DNA from: Nocardioides ginsengisegetis
GTDB taxonomy: Bacteria > Actinomycetota > Actinomycetes > Propionibacteriales > Nocardioidaceae
Length of the DNA stretch: 64,000 nucleotides
Direction of reading: 5' to 3'
Assembly (NCBI RefSeq): GCF_014138045.1
Contig: NZ_JACGXA010000001.1
Span: 803,501 to 867,500, forward strand
The notes below the pieces were generated by a model. The model was not told the DNA's origin, did not search any database, and saw only the letters and a list, made by a program, of their open reading frames with translations. Made by a program: the position numbers and the translations under genes. Of the stretch, positions 38,745 through 47,576 are shown in pieces (position 1 is the first letter of the stretch; each line of letters starts with the position of its first letter).

Positions 38745-39744
38745 AGGTGCCCTCGTAGGCGCGCACGACGTCGGGCTCGGAGAGGCAGAGCGCGGCGCCC
38801 TCCGCCACGCAGGTCAGGGGCCGCTCGGCCATCCGCACCGGGAACGCGAACGCGGCCTCGACGAGCTTGGCGAAGCCGCACAGCAGGGTCGAGCCGCCGA
38901 ACACCGTGACGCCGTCGGTGAGGATGTCGTCGGCCGCCTGCGGCGGCAGGTCGTCGAGGGCGCCGGCGAGCGCACCGATGATCGTGTCGACCGTCGGCCG
39001 CAGCGCCTCGAGGACCTCGTCGGTCTCCAGCGTCATGAGGCGCGGCCGCCCCGTGCCCAGGTCGACGCCCTGCACGACCGAGGACGGGCCTTCGTCGACG
39101 TACGTCCGGCACTTCAGCGCCTCCACCGTCAGCTCGCCGACCAGCAGCTGGTGCTCGGACCGGAGGTAGCGGTACAGGGCCAGGGTCAGCTCGTCGCCCG
39201 CGATCGGCGACGAGCGGTGGGACAGCACGCCGCCGTAGCAGAACGCGGTGATCTCCGAGGTGCCCCCACCGACGTCCATCACCATGTGCGCCCGGGGCTG
39301 GAGCGGCTTGAGGCCGCACCCGACGGCGCCGGCGATCGGCTCGGGGATCAGCTCCGGCCGACGGATGCCGGCCTCGTCGGCCACCTCGAGCAGCGCTCGT
39401 CGCTCCAGGGCCGTGGCGCCCGCCGGCACGCCGATCACTGCCCGTGGGCGCCACCGCTGCCAGGCGGGGGTGGCCACCTTGCCCAGCATCCCCACCACGA
39501 AGCCCCGCGCCGCCTCGAGGTCGACGATCACGCCGTCGTGCAGCGGCCGCACCGCGGTCAGCCCGACGGGGCAGCGGCCCACCAGGTCGCGGGCCTCCCG
39601 GCCCACCAGCAGGGGTCGCACGCGCCGGGCGCGAGCCTCCGACGTGCGCACCACCATCACCGACGGCTCGTCCAGCACCACCCCGCGGCGCCGGTGGCAC
39701 ACGACCGTGTTGGCGGTGCCGAGGTCGATGCCGAAACCGGTCAT
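38728..39744 (-). CDS. MreB-like actin-family ATPase
   Basis: A 338-residue actin-fold protein of MreB length. Phosphate 1 is GFGIDLGTANTVV (residues 3-15), connect 1 and phosphate 2 are EPIAGAVGCGLKP and HMVMDVGGGTSEITAFCYGG, and adenosine is GVTVFGGSTLLCGFAKLV. ATG 39744 follows AGGGGG. It lacks the MreC/MreD neighbours. It faces, and overlaps, the SEDS-PBP fusion, suggesting a cytoskeletal scaffold for that machine. Sequence is diverged from canonical MreB, for example in the N-terminal RRRGVVLDEPSV. Confidence 0.85.
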   Translation of the reverse strand: MTGFGIDLGTANTVVCHRRRGVVLDEPSVMVVRTSEARARRVRPLLVGREARDLVGRCPVGLTAVRPLHDGVIVDLEAARGFVVGMLGKVATPAWQRWRPRAVIGVPAGATALERRALLEVADEAGIRRPELIPEPIAGAVGCGLKPLQPRAHMVMDVGGGTSEITAFCYGGVLSHRSSPIAGDELTLALYRYLRSEHQLLVGELTVEALKCRTYVDEGPSSVVQGVDLGTGRPRLMTLETDEVLEALRPTVDTIIGALAGALDDLPPQAADDILTDGVTVFGGSTLLCGFAKLVEAAFAFPVRMAERPLTCVAEGAALCLSEPDVVRAYEGTFIDAV

Positions 39745-39814
39745 GGGTGCCCCCTGCGGACAAGGTGCTTCCACGGTACGGCGGCCCGGGCCCGCGGTCA
39801 CTGGCCCGGCTGGG

Positions 39815-40810
39815 TCATCGGTCGACCGTGATGGCGACCTTGCCGCGGACGCGTCCCTCCTCCAGGTGGCGCAGGGCGAGCGGTGCGTCCTCGAGGGGGT
39901 AGGTCCGGTCGATGCTCGGGACGACCCGGCCCGCCTCGATCAGCTCGGTGAGCCGCTCGTAGTCGCTGCCGCGCTCCGCCGTGACCAGCAGCGCGAGGCG
40001 CTGCCGGAGGACGGCGGAGAGCAGGACGCCCCGCATCTGCCTGCCCATGCCGAGGACGGCGCCGGCGTCCTCGCCGCCCACGAACACGGCGGTCCCGCGG
40101 GGCGTGAGGGCTCGCCGGAGCCGGGTCAGCGACGGGTTGCCGGCGATGTCGAGGACGAGGTCGTAGCGGCGGGACCCGTCGGCGAAGTCGTCGCGGGAGT
40201 AGTCGAGGACGTGGTCAGCCCCGAGCGAGGTGACGAGGTCCGCCTTCGCGGTGCTGCAGACGCCGGTGACCTCGGCGCCGAACGCCTTCGCGAGCTGGAC
40301 GGCGTAGGTCCCGACGCCACCGGACGCACCGACCACGAGGACCGACTGGCCGGCCCGGACGCGGCCGACGTCGACGAGCGCCCGCAGCGCGGTCGCCGCC
40401 GAGACGGGTACGACGGCAGCCTCCGTGAACGAGAGGTTGGCCGGCTTGCGGGCCAGGCGGGACTCGCTGGCGACGGCGTACTCGGCGAAGGATCCGGGCG
40501 CCACGCCGTAGACCTCGTCGCCGACGGCGAACCGCGTGACGGCGGCCCCGACCTCGACGACGGTGCCGGCGACGTCGCGGCCCGGGACCGGGTTCCTCGG
40601 TCGCCGCAGGCCGAACGCGAGCCGAGCGGCATACGGTTTGCCCGTGAGCAGGTGCTCGGTGCCGCGGTCCAGCCCGGCCGCGCGGACCTCGACGAGGACG
40701 TCGTGGTCGCCGACCGCGGGGCGGGGTGCGCGGCCGATGCGGAGGACCTCGGAGGTGCCGTAGCGGTCCTGCAGGACCGCGCGCATCGAGCTGTCGGGAG
40801 GGGTGTTCAT
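39815..40810 (-). CDS. MDR-family NAD(P)-dependent oxidoreductase
   Basis: A 331-residue medium-chain dehydrogenase/reductase of the quinone-reductase type. Features: PGRDVAGTVVEVGAAVTRFA near residue 70, the NADPH-binding loop VLVVGASGGVGTYAVQLAKA near 155-175, and LEDAPLALRHLEEGRVRGKV at the end. Structural zinc cysteines are missing, as in zinc-free quinone reductases. It lies 12 bp after the DJ-1 family gene on the same strand; both are divergent from the LAL regulator. Confidence 0.87.
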   Translation of the reverse strand: MNTPPDSSMRAVLQDRYGTSEVLRIGRAPRPAVGDHDVLVEVRAAGLDRGTEHLLTGKPYAARLAFGLRRPRNPVPGRDVAGTVVEVGAAVTRFAVGDEVYGVAPGSFAEYAVASESRLARKPANLSFTEAAVVPVSAATALRALVDVGRVRAGQSVLVVGASGGVGTYAVQLAKAFGAEVTGVCSTAKADLVTSLGADHVLDYSRDDFADGSRRYDLVLDIAGNPSLTRLRRALTPRGTAVFVGGEDAGAVLGMGRQMRGVLLSAVLRQRLALLVTAERGSDYERLTELIEAGRVVPSIDRTYPLEDAPLALRHLEEGRVRGKVAITVDR

Positions 40811-40822
40811 GGTGGGTTCTCC

Positions 40823-41458
40823 TCAGATCGGGGGCAGGGGGTTGTACTGGATCTCGCGACGCACCTCCCGGGCGCGCTCGACGCCCGCGAGCCGGGCCAC
40901 GAGGTGCAGCGCCATGTCGATGCCGGCGCTCACACCGGCGCTCGTGACCAGGTCGCCGTCGTCGACGAAGCGCGAGCTGACGTCGGTGACCACCGTGGGG
41001 TCGAGCTCGGAGAGCAGGTTGAGCGAGGCCCAGTGGGTGGTCGCGCGGCGGCCGACCAGCAGGCCGGCGGCCGCGTAGACGAGGCTGCCGGTGCAGACCG
41101 AGGTCATCAGCGGGACCGTGGCGCGCTGCCGGCGTACCCAGTCGAGGTGGCGCTCGTCGCGCAGCATCGGCCGGGTGCCCGGGCCGCCGGGATGCACCAG
41201 GAGGTCGAGCGCCGGCGCGTCGTCGATCGAGTGGTGGGCGCCCAGCACCAGGGTCTTGGCGCTGCGGACGGGGCGGCCGTCGGGGGAGAGGCAGAAGGCG
41301 TCCCAGCCGTCGTCGGGGTGCTGCTGGGTCCAGGCGGACAGGACCTCCCACGGGCCGACGGCGTCGAGCTCCTCGACCCCGTCGAAGAGGAGGATCCCGA
41401 TCTGGTGTCGTCGCGGGTCGCCGGATGCCGGGGGAGCGTGGTCGTGGGTGTCGTTCAT
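40823..41458 (-). CDS. DJ-1/PfpI family protein
   Basis: A 211-residue flavodoxin-like protein. The nucleophile elbow is MTSVCTGSLVYAAAGLL near residue 115, with Cys in the SVCTGS turn, the motif of GATase1-like AraC-N-terminal and isonitrile-hydratase-like members. ATG 41458 follows a short upstream in-frame extension rejected for lack of a site. It heads the two-gene operon with the MDR reductase. Substrate is unknown; a role in carbonyl or isonitrile handling is possible. Confidence 0.83.
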   Translation of the reverse strand: MNDTHDHAPPASGDPRRHQIGILLFDGVEELDAVGPWEVLSAWTQQHPDDGWDAFCLSPDGRPVRSAKTLVLGAHHSIDDAPALDLLVHPGGPGTRPMLRDERHLDWVRRQRATVPLMTSVCTGSLVYAAAGLLVGRRATTHWASLNLLSELDPTVVTDVSSRFVDDGDLVTSAGVSAGIDMALHLVARLAGVERAREVRREIQYNPLPPI

Positions 41459-41493
41459 GGACTGAAGCCTCACGCGATCAGGTGCCCGTCGCC

Positions 41494-41510
41494 CCGGTCA
41501 AAGGGCCGGG
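41494..41510. promoter_or_regulatory. CCGG-dyad operator, copy 1
   Basis: CCGGTCAAAGGGCCGGG, in the divergent spacer between the DJ-1 operon and the LAL regulator. Its complement differs from the copies at 44284 and 47198 at two or three positions. The shape is CCGGyCA-N2-TGrCCGG, a near palindrome. Confidence 0.6.
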
Positions 41511-41558
41511 TTCGATCGTGCACCCGCGCGGCGGGTGCGGTGTACGTTTCGTCGCGTG

Positions 41559-44276
41559 ATGGTCGGTCGCGATCCGGAGCGGCAGGTCCTGGGAGCGCTG
41601 GTCGAGGGAGCGCGCGACGGGTCTGCGGGCACGCTCGTCCTCCGCGGCGAGCCCGGCGTCGGCAAGTCGGCGCTGCTCGACGAGCTCGTGGCGGGTGCCG
41701 ACGACGCGACCGTGCTGCGCACGCAGGGGCTGGAGGTCGAGGCGCCGCTGGCGTTCGCGGCCCTGCACCGGCTGCTTCGACCGGTCACCCGGCTCCGCGA
41801 CGGACTGCCCGCACCCCAGGCGCGGGCCCTGCGGGTCGCCTTCGGCGAGGAGGAGGGCGCCGCGGTCGAGCCGTTCCTGGTGGGGGTGGCCACGCTGTCG
41901 ATCCTCACCACCGCGGCCGAGGAGGGTCCGGTGCTCTGCGTCGTCGACGACGCGCACTGGCTGGACGCCGCCACGGCCGGAGCCCTGCTCTTCTGCGCCC
42001 ACCGGCTCGGCGCGGACCGGGTGGCCCTGGTCTTCGCGGCCCGGGACGGCGCGTGGGGGAGCTTCGACCCGCAGGGCCTCCGCGAGCTCGTCGTGACCGG
42101 CCTCGACCCCGAGGCGTCCCGCGACCTGCTCCGGGCCCGCCTCGGCGTCGCGAGCGGACCCGACGTCCTCGACCGGATCGTCGCCGAGACGGGCGGCAAC
42201 CCCCTTGCCCTGCTGGAGCTTCCCGCCGAGCTGACCCCGGACCAGCTCAGCGGCGTCGAGCCGCTGCCCTCGCAGCTGCACCTGACCGCCCGCGTCGAGC
42301 AGCTCTTCCTCGACCGGAGCCGCCGCCTGCCGCCCCCGGTGCAGACGATGCTGCTGCTCGCCGCGGCCGACGACAGCGGCGACCCCGACGTCGCACGGCG
42401 GGCCGCGGCCACCCTGGGCCTCGGCGACGCCGACCTGCAAGGAGCGGTGGACTCTGGCCTCCTCGTCGAGGGCGCCACGTCACTGTCGCTGCGTCACCCC
42501 CTGGTCCGGTCGGCGGTCTACCAGGCCGCGACCGGGGCCGACCGGCGCGAGGTGCACCGTGCCCTGGCCGCGGCGCTGTCCGGCCACGGCGACCCCGACC
42601 GCGAGGCCTGGCACCGGGCCGCGGCTGCCGAGGGGCCCGACCCGGAGGTCGTGGCCGCGCTGGAGGTCGCCGGGACCCGGGCCCAGCGCCGGGGCGGGCA
42701 CGCCGCGGCCCTCGCGGCGTACGAACGGGCGGCGGCGCTGTGCGACGACCCGGACCGGCGCACCGGTCTCACCTTCGCCGCGGCCCGCAGCGCCTGGGCC
42801 TGTGGCCGGGCCGGCCAGGCGCAGGCGCTGCTCGCGAAGGCCCGCGAGGCCACGAACGACCCCCTGCTCCTGGCCGACGTCGCCCGCCTCCGTGGGCACA
42901 TCGAGGTCAACCTGGGCTCGGCCCCCGAGGCGCACCGGATCTTCGTGCAGGCCGCCCAGGCGGTCCACCCGACCGATCCGGCCCGGGCCCTCGACATCGG
43001 CGTGGCCGCCGCCGTGATGCGCACCTTCGGCGCGGACAGCGGTACGTCGCTCCCGGTGACCGATGCCCTCGTCGTGCCGGTCGCCGGCGACCCACCGCGG
43101 ACGCTGTGCCTGCGCCACATGCTGGTCGCGATGACCCAGGTGGCCGAGGGGGACTGGCACGCGGCCACCCTGGCCCTCGACCGGGCCCTGGAGCTCGGTG
43201 ACCTGGTCGACGACCGCGACGTGCTGTGGAACCTCGCCAATGCAGCGCTCCAGCTGGGCGACGACCGGGCGCAGCAGCACTTCTACGGCCACGCGCTGTC
43301 GCGGGCGCGGGAGGCCGGGGCGGTGACGGCGGTCGTCTACTGCCTGCAGCGGCTCTGCTTCGGCCACTACCTCGCCGGCGACCTGGTCGCGGTGCGCAAC
43401 AGCGCCGAGGAGGCCATCTCGCTGGGCCGGAGCATCGGCCAGCCGGCGATGACGGCCCCGCCCGTCGCCTGGCTGGCGGTGCTCGCGGCGCTGCAGGACC
43501 GGGACGACCACGACGACCACCTCGCCCGCGTCGAGGAGCTGGTGGCGGCGTACCCGCTCGGGATCCTCGCCGATCCCGTCCACGACCTGACCCGCTGGGC
43601 CCGGGGACTCCGGGCAGCGGTGGCCGGCGACAGCGTCGGCGCGCTGCACCACCTCGGGCGGTTCCGGCTGCCGGTCCTGGCGCGGATGTCCGCCGCGGAG
43701 CGGATCGAGGCGGCGGTGCGCGCCGGGGACACGGAGGCCGCCCGCCGCTGGACCGACGAGCTGTCCACGTTCGCGGACGCCACCGGCCGGCCGTGGGCGC
43801 TGGCCACGGTGGCCTTCGGTCGCGCGCTGGCAGCGGACCAGGCCGACGCCGACGCGCTGTTCGAGGAGTCCTTGGCGCACCACGCGGGCGCCGGTCGGCC
43901 GCTCGACGCGGCGCGCGCCGAGCTGGCCTACGGGGAGTGGCTGCGGCGCGGCCAGCGGCGCGTCGACGCCCGCCAGCACCTGCGCCAGGCCGTCGAGACC
44001 TTCCAGGACCTGCGCGCCGAGTCCCTGGCCGAGCGGGCCAACCAGGAGCTGCGTGCCTCCGGGGAGACCGCCCGCAAGCGCGACCCCTCGACGCTGGTCC
44101 AGCTCACCCCGACCGAGCTGCAGATCGCCCGGCTGGTGAGCTCCGGCCTGTCCAACAAGGACGTTGCGGCCCAGTGCTGGATCTCGCCCAGGACGGTCGC
44201 CTTCCACCTCCGCAACGTCTTCGCCAAGGCCGGGATCACCTCCCGCGGCGAGCTCGCCCGGCTCGACCTGGGCTGA
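41559..44276 (+). CDS. LAL-type LuxR family transcriptional regulator
   Basis: A 905-residue large ATP-binding LuxR regulator. Walker A is LRGEPGVGKSALLDEL (near residue 28-43), Walker B VLCVVDDAHWLDAA near 130. A TPR-like helical middle follows, and the C-terminal helix-turn-helix is LTPTELQIARLVSSGLSNKD then VAFHLRNVFAKAGITSRGEL. ATG 41559 is preferred to the GTG three bases upstream. Likely an activator of flanking genes through the CCGG dyads at 41494, 44284 and 47198. The inducer is unknown. Confidence 0.9.
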   Translation: MVGRDPERQVLGALVEGARDGSAGTLVLRGEPGVGKSALLDELVAGADDATVLRTQGLEVEAPLAFAALHRLLRPVTRLRDGLPAPQARALRVAFGEEEGAAVEPFLVGVATLSILTTAAEEGPVLCVVDDAHWLDAATAGALLFCAHRLGADRVALVFAARDGAWGSFDPQGLRELVVTGLDPEASRDLLRARLGVASGPDVLDRIVAETGGNPLALLELPAELTPDQLSGVEPLPSQLHLTARVEQLFLDRSRRLPPPVQTMLLLAAADDSGDPDVARRAAATLGLGDADLQGAVDSGLLVEGATSLSLRHPLVRSAVYQAATGADRREVHRALAAALSGHGDPDREAWHRAAAAEGPDPEVVAALEVAGTRAQRRGGHAAALAAYERAAALCDDPDRRTGLTFAAARSAWACGRAGQAQALLAKAREATNDPLLLADVARLRGHIEVNLGSAPEAHRIFVQAAQAVHPTDPARALDIGVAAAVMRTFGADSGTSLPVTDALVVPVAGDPPRTLCLRHMLVAMTQVAEGDWHAATLALDRALELGDLVDDRDVLWNLANAALQLGDDRAQQHFYGHALSRAREAGAVTAVVYCLQRLCFGHYLAGDLVAVRNSAEEAISLGRSIGQPAMTAPPVAWLAVLAALQDRDDHDDHLARVEELVAAYPLGILADPVHDLTRWARGLRAAVAGDSVGALHHLGRFRLPVLARMSAAERIEAAVRAGDTEAARRWTDELSTFADATGRPWALATVAFGRALAADQADADALFEESLAHHAGAGRPLDAARAELAYGEWLRRGQRRVDARQHLRQAVETFQDLRAESLAERANQELRASGETARKRDPSTLVQLTPTELQIARLVSSGLSNKDVAAQCWISPRTVAFHLRNVFAKAGITSRGELARLDLG

Positions 44277-44283
44277 CGGGGAA

Positions 44284-44300
44284 CCCGGCCATCTGACCGG
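44284..44300. promoter_or_regulatory. CCGG-dyad operator, copy 2
   Basis: CCCGGCCATCTGACCGG, eight bases past the LAL stop and 36 bases before the hydrolase start. The same motif as copies 1 and 3. Confidence 0.6.
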
Positions 44301-44335
44301 GGTGAGCAGTCGGGATCGAGTCCACGCTCGGACGC

Positions 44336-45667
44336 ATGTCCTTCCCACTGCACCTCCGTCACCTCGAGCCCGTCACCCGCGTGGTCCTCGGCTCGCTCGT
44401 CGTCGGCGCCGCGAGCGCCCTGATCCTGGCCCTGGTGGCCTTTCCCGGAGCCACGGAGTCGGTGGTCACCGGCTCGCTGCTGGTCGGCTTCGGTGCCGGC
44501 TGGGGCACGCTCGCCGTCGCCTCGGGCCGCCGGGCCGGCCGGCCCCAGCGCTGGGCGCGGGTCCCCGCGGTCGCCATGGCGGCCACCGGCGCCGGGCTGG
44601 TCGCCTTCTCCCCGGACGACGCAGCCCTGTCCGTCGTCAGCTGGGTGTGGCCCCCGCTGATGCTGGCCCTGGTGGCGTGGATGTTCGTCCAGGCCCGTCG
44701 CGCCCTGCCCGCCGGGCCGCGGCGACTGCTGGTCCCCGTGTTCGCGGCACTGGCCGCCGTCTCGGTCGGTGCCCTGGTCCAGGACGTCAGCGCGCCTCGG
44801 GTCCTGCACACCCACCCGGCTCCCGGCCGGGTCCTGACGGTCGGCGACCACCACCTGCACATCGACTGCCGTGGAGCCGGCGGACCGACCGTCGTCCTCT
44901 TCAACGGGCTGGGCGAATTCTCCGCCTCCTGGGCCCGGATCGCCGACCAGGCCGGCACCACCACCCGGGTCTGCGCCTACGACCGCGCCGGCCAGGGCTG
45001 GAGCGACGACGTCGACGAGCCCCAGGACGGCGTCACCGCCGCGGCCGACCTGCACGCCCTGCTCGCCGCGGCCGGCGAGCACGGGCCCTACGTGCTCGTC
45101 GGGCACTCCATCGGCGGCCCCTACGCCCTGACCTACGCCGCGCAGTACCCCCAGGACGTCGCCGGCATGGTGCTCCTCGACAGCTCCAGCCCGCGCCAGT
45201 TCGCCGACATGCCGGCGTACCCGATGCAGTACGCGCTGATGAAGCGGGGCCTGTCCCTCCTGCCCACCCTCGCCCGGGTCGGCCTGGGACCGGTGATCGG
45301 CCCCAGCTCACACCTGCCCGGAGCCGAGGGCGACGTGGTGGAGGCCATGGGCTCGACCGTCCGCGCCGAGCGCAACGGCCGCGACGAGCTGTCGGTGATC
45401 CCGCGCGTCTTCGAGCAGTCGCAGGCGCTCACCACGCTGGGCGACCGCCCGCTGGTCGTGCTCACCGCCTCCGGGAGCCTCGGCGACGAGGGGTGGTCCG
45501 CCGCCCAGGACCGGCTGGCCGCCCTCTCGAGCGACAGCGTCCACCGCGGTGTCGACGCCTCCCACGCCGGCATGGTCGGCGACCCGAACGGCTGGGACGC
45601 CGCCACCGCCGCCATCACCGCCGTCGCCCGGTCCGTCCGCACCGGCTCAGCCGTGTCGCTGCCCTGA
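44336..45667 (+). CDS. membrane-anchored alpha/beta hydrolase
   Basis: A 443-residue protein. Residues 15-145 have four membrane helices (LVVGAASALILALVAFPGA and others), and 160-440 are an alpha/beta hydrolase domain: VVLFNGLGEFSASWARIADQ for the oxyanion loop, nucleophile in LVGHSIGGPYALTYAA near residue 262, and the C-terminal His in GVDASHAGMVGDP. It probably acts outside the cell membrane. Copy 2 of the CCGG dyad lies 36 bp upstream, and the MFS gene follows 76 bp later. Confidence 0.85.
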   Translation: MSFPLHLRHLEPVTRVVLGSLVVGAASALILALVAFPGATESVVTGSLLVGFGAGWGTLAVASGRRAGRPQRWARVPAVAMAATGAGLVAFSPDDAALSVVSWVWPPLMLALVAWMFVQARRALPAGPRRLLVPVFAALAAVSVGALVQDVSAPRVLHTHPAPGRVLTVGDHHLHIDCRGAGGPTVVLFNGLGEFSASWARIADQAGTTTRVCAYDRAGQGWSDDVDEPQDGVTAAADLHALLAAAGEHGPYVLVGHSIGGPYALTYAAQYPQDVAGMVLLDSSSPRQFADMPAYPMQYALMKRGLSLLPTLARVGLGPVIGPSSHLPGAEGDVVEAMGSTVRAERNGRDELSVIPRVFEQSQALTTLGDRPLVVLTASGSLGDEGWSAAQDRLAALSSDSVHRGVDASHAGMVGDPNGWDAATAAITAVARSVRTGSAVSLP

Positions 45668-45742
45668 TCTCCGCCCTGATCTCCGCCTGATCTCTGCAAC
45701 CCCACCCACCCACCCACCCACTCACCCGCACAGGAGCACCCG

Positions 45743-47197
45743 ATGTCCCACGCACCCGCCCACCACGGCCAGCCGGTCGAGCACCAGGAGGACGAAGGTC
45801 CCCGCACGTCCTGGGCCCTCCTCGGCGTCGCGCTCGCCGCCCAGATCCTCGTCGTCCTCGACATCTCCGTCGTCAACACCGCCCTCCCGACGATCGGCCG
45901 GTCGCTGCACCTGGCCGGCGGCGACCTGCAGTGGCTGGTCACGGCCTACCTGATGATGTCGGGAGGCGGCCTCCTGCTGGGCGGTCGCATCAGCGACCTG
46001 CTGTCCCGGCGCGGCGTCTTCCTCACCGGCCTGGGCCTGTTCACCGCGGCCTCGCTGGTCAGCGGGTTCGCCGAGACCGGCACCCAGCTGGTCGTGGCCC
46101 GCGCCATCCAGGGCCTCAGTGCGGCCCTGCTGACCCCGTCGGCGCTGTCGCTGATCACCACGACGTACGCCGGTGCGCAGCGCCGTGCCGCCCTCGCGCT
46201 CTGGGGCGCCGTCGGCAGCCTCGGTGTCGCCGCGGGTGTCCTCGTCGGCGGCGCCATCACGACCTGGTCGAGCTGGCAGTTCATCTTCTGGGTCAACGGC
46301 CCCGTCGGGCTCGTCGCCCTGGTCGTCGGGCGCCGCGTCATCGCACGGGAGACGTCGACCCGCCCTGCCCGCTCGGCCTTCGACATCCCGGGTGCGGTCA
46401 CCGTGATCGCCGGGCTCGCGACGCTCGTCTACACGCTGGGCGACACCGCCACGCACGGCTGGTGGTCGGTCCGGACCCTGGTCGGGATGAGTGTCTCGGC
46501 GGTGCTGCTGGCCGCCTTCCTGACGGTCGAGCAGCGCGCCGCAAGACCCCTCTTCCCGCCGCACGTGTGGAAGCTGCGCTCCCTGGTCTCCGGCACCGCG
46601 GTGATGCTCGGCGTCACCGGGATCCTGGTCGGGACCGTCTTCCTCGCCTCGATCTTCATGCAGACCGTGCTGGGCTTCTCGGCCATGCGGACCGGCGTGG
46701 CGTTCCTGCCCTTCGCCCTGGCGATCACGGTCGGCACGGTCGTGGCCCGGCACCTCCTGGCCCACGTCACCCCGCGGGTGATCGCCGCCGCCGGGCTGCT
46801 GCTCGTGGCCGGGGCTGCGGTCCTGCTCTCGACGGCCCCCGCCGACGCGCACTACGCCGCCGACCTGCTCCCCGGCCTGATGGGGCTCGGCCTGGGCGTC
46901 GGCATGGTCTTCGTCCCCGTGTCGGTGACCTCCATGGCGGGCATCCCCGACTCGCACGCGGGTGTGGCGTCCGGGTTCCTGATGACCGGCCACGAGATCG
47001 GTGCCGCCCTCGGCGTCGCCGTCCTCTCCGCGGTGGCCAGCACCGCCGGCTCCCTGGCCACGCACGACGGCGCGGTGCACGGGTTCTCCCGCGGTCTCGT
47101 GGGCGCCGCCGTCATCGCCGGCGTGGTCGCCGTCTTCGCCCTGGTCCGGATGCCCGCCACCCGCGCCGCCGCCGGTGCCGGCATGCACCTGCACTGA
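45743..47197 (+). CDS. MFS exporter, DHA2 (EmrB/QacA) family
   Basis: A 484-residue transporter with about 14 helices. Signatures: VLDISVVNTALPTIGRSL (helix 1, near residue 35), motif A GRISDLLSRRGVFLTG near 77, and motif C-like LGVAAGVLVGGAITTWSSWQ. The family exports drugs and other hydrophobic compounds by proton antiport. It follows a repetitive spacer (CACCCACCCACC) behind the hydrolase; both may be switched by the LAL regulator. Confidence 0.92.
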   Translation: MSHAPAHHGQPVEHQEDEGPRTSWALLGVALAAQILVVLDISVVNTALPTIGRSLHLAGGDLQWLVTAYLMMSGGGLLLGGRISDLLSRRGVFLTGLGLFTAASLVSGFAETGTQLVVARAIQGLSAALLTPSALSLITTTYAGAQRRAALALWGAVGSLGVAAGVLVGGAITTWSSWQFIFWVNGPVGLVALVVGRRVIARETSTRPARSAFDIPGAVTVIAGLATLVYTLGDTATHGWWSVRTLVGMSVSAVLLAAFLTVEQRAARPLFPPHVWKLRSLVSGTAVMLGVTGILVGTVFLASIFMQTVLGFSAMRTGVAFLPFALAITVGTVVARHLLAHVTPRVIAAAGLLLVAGAAVLLSTAPADAHYAADLLPGLMGLGLGVGMVFVPVSVTSMAGIPDSHAGVASGFLMTGHEIGAALGVAVLSAVASTAGSLATHDGAVHGFSRGLVGAAVIAGVVAVFALVRMPATRAAAGAGMHLH

Positions 47198-47214
47198 CCC
47201 CGGCCATTCGACCG
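47198..47214. promoter_or_regulatory. CCGG-dyad operator, copy 3
   Basis: CCCGGCCATTCGACCGG begins directly after the MFS stop and lies 73 bp before the small Cys-rich gene. It differs from copy 2 at two adjacent bases. Confidence 0.55.
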
Positions 47215-47287
47215 GCGCGAGGCACCCGCCTCGCGCCGGAAGGTGGAGCCATCAGGAACCCGACGACCACCGAAGGCGGTGACGACG

Positions 47288-47443
47288 ATGAACACGACCC
47301 CCACGATCCTGGACACCTCTGCACAGGGACGCCGTCACGTCCGCGGGCCCCGCCCGGGGTGCTGGTGCGGGCAGGACCTCCAGTACGTCGAGCGCAGCCA
47401 CTGCCCGCGCTGCGGCCGGTCCGTCTCGCGGTGGGGGTCGTGA
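47288..47443 (+). CDS. 51-residue Cys-rich (zinc-ribbon-like) protein
   Basis: The C-terminal half reads PGCWCGQDLQYVERSHCPRC then GRSVSRWGS: C-x-C-x11-C-x2-C, a possible zinc ribbon. ATG 47288 follows GGCGGTGA. Small size makes it uncertain, but the four spaced cysteines and the CCGG dyad upstream favour a real gene under the same control as the hydrolase and exporter. Confidence 0.5.
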   Translation: MNTTPTILDTSAQGRRHVRGPRPGCWCGQDLQYVERSHCPRCGRSVSRWGS

Positions 47444-47487
47444 ACGTCTACCGGTGCGGGTAGTCAGTCGCCGTAGCTCCCCGGGAC

Positions 47488-47562
47488 AACGCACCACGGG
47501 GCAAACGCGGCGGATTTGGTCACAACCGTCGGTTTCCGGCTGCGTTTGCCCCGCGGTCCGTG
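47488..47562. repeat. hairpin repeat, copy 1
   Basis: A perfect 11-bp stem GGGGCAAACGC (47498-47508) with GCGTTTGCCCC (47542-47552). The loop holds GGCGGATTTGG. A related element lies at 50920-50994. Sits between the Cys-rich ORF and the TPR gene and may end both transcripts. Confidence 0.7.
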
Positions 47563-47576
47563 GCCCGCCCGGGGGC

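Noticed and set aside
45666..45742. Repeated CCTGATCTCCGC and CACCCACCCACC tracts as a possible regulatory array
   Set aside because: Simple slippage-type repeats of low complexity in a short spacer; no dyad and no second copy elsewhere.
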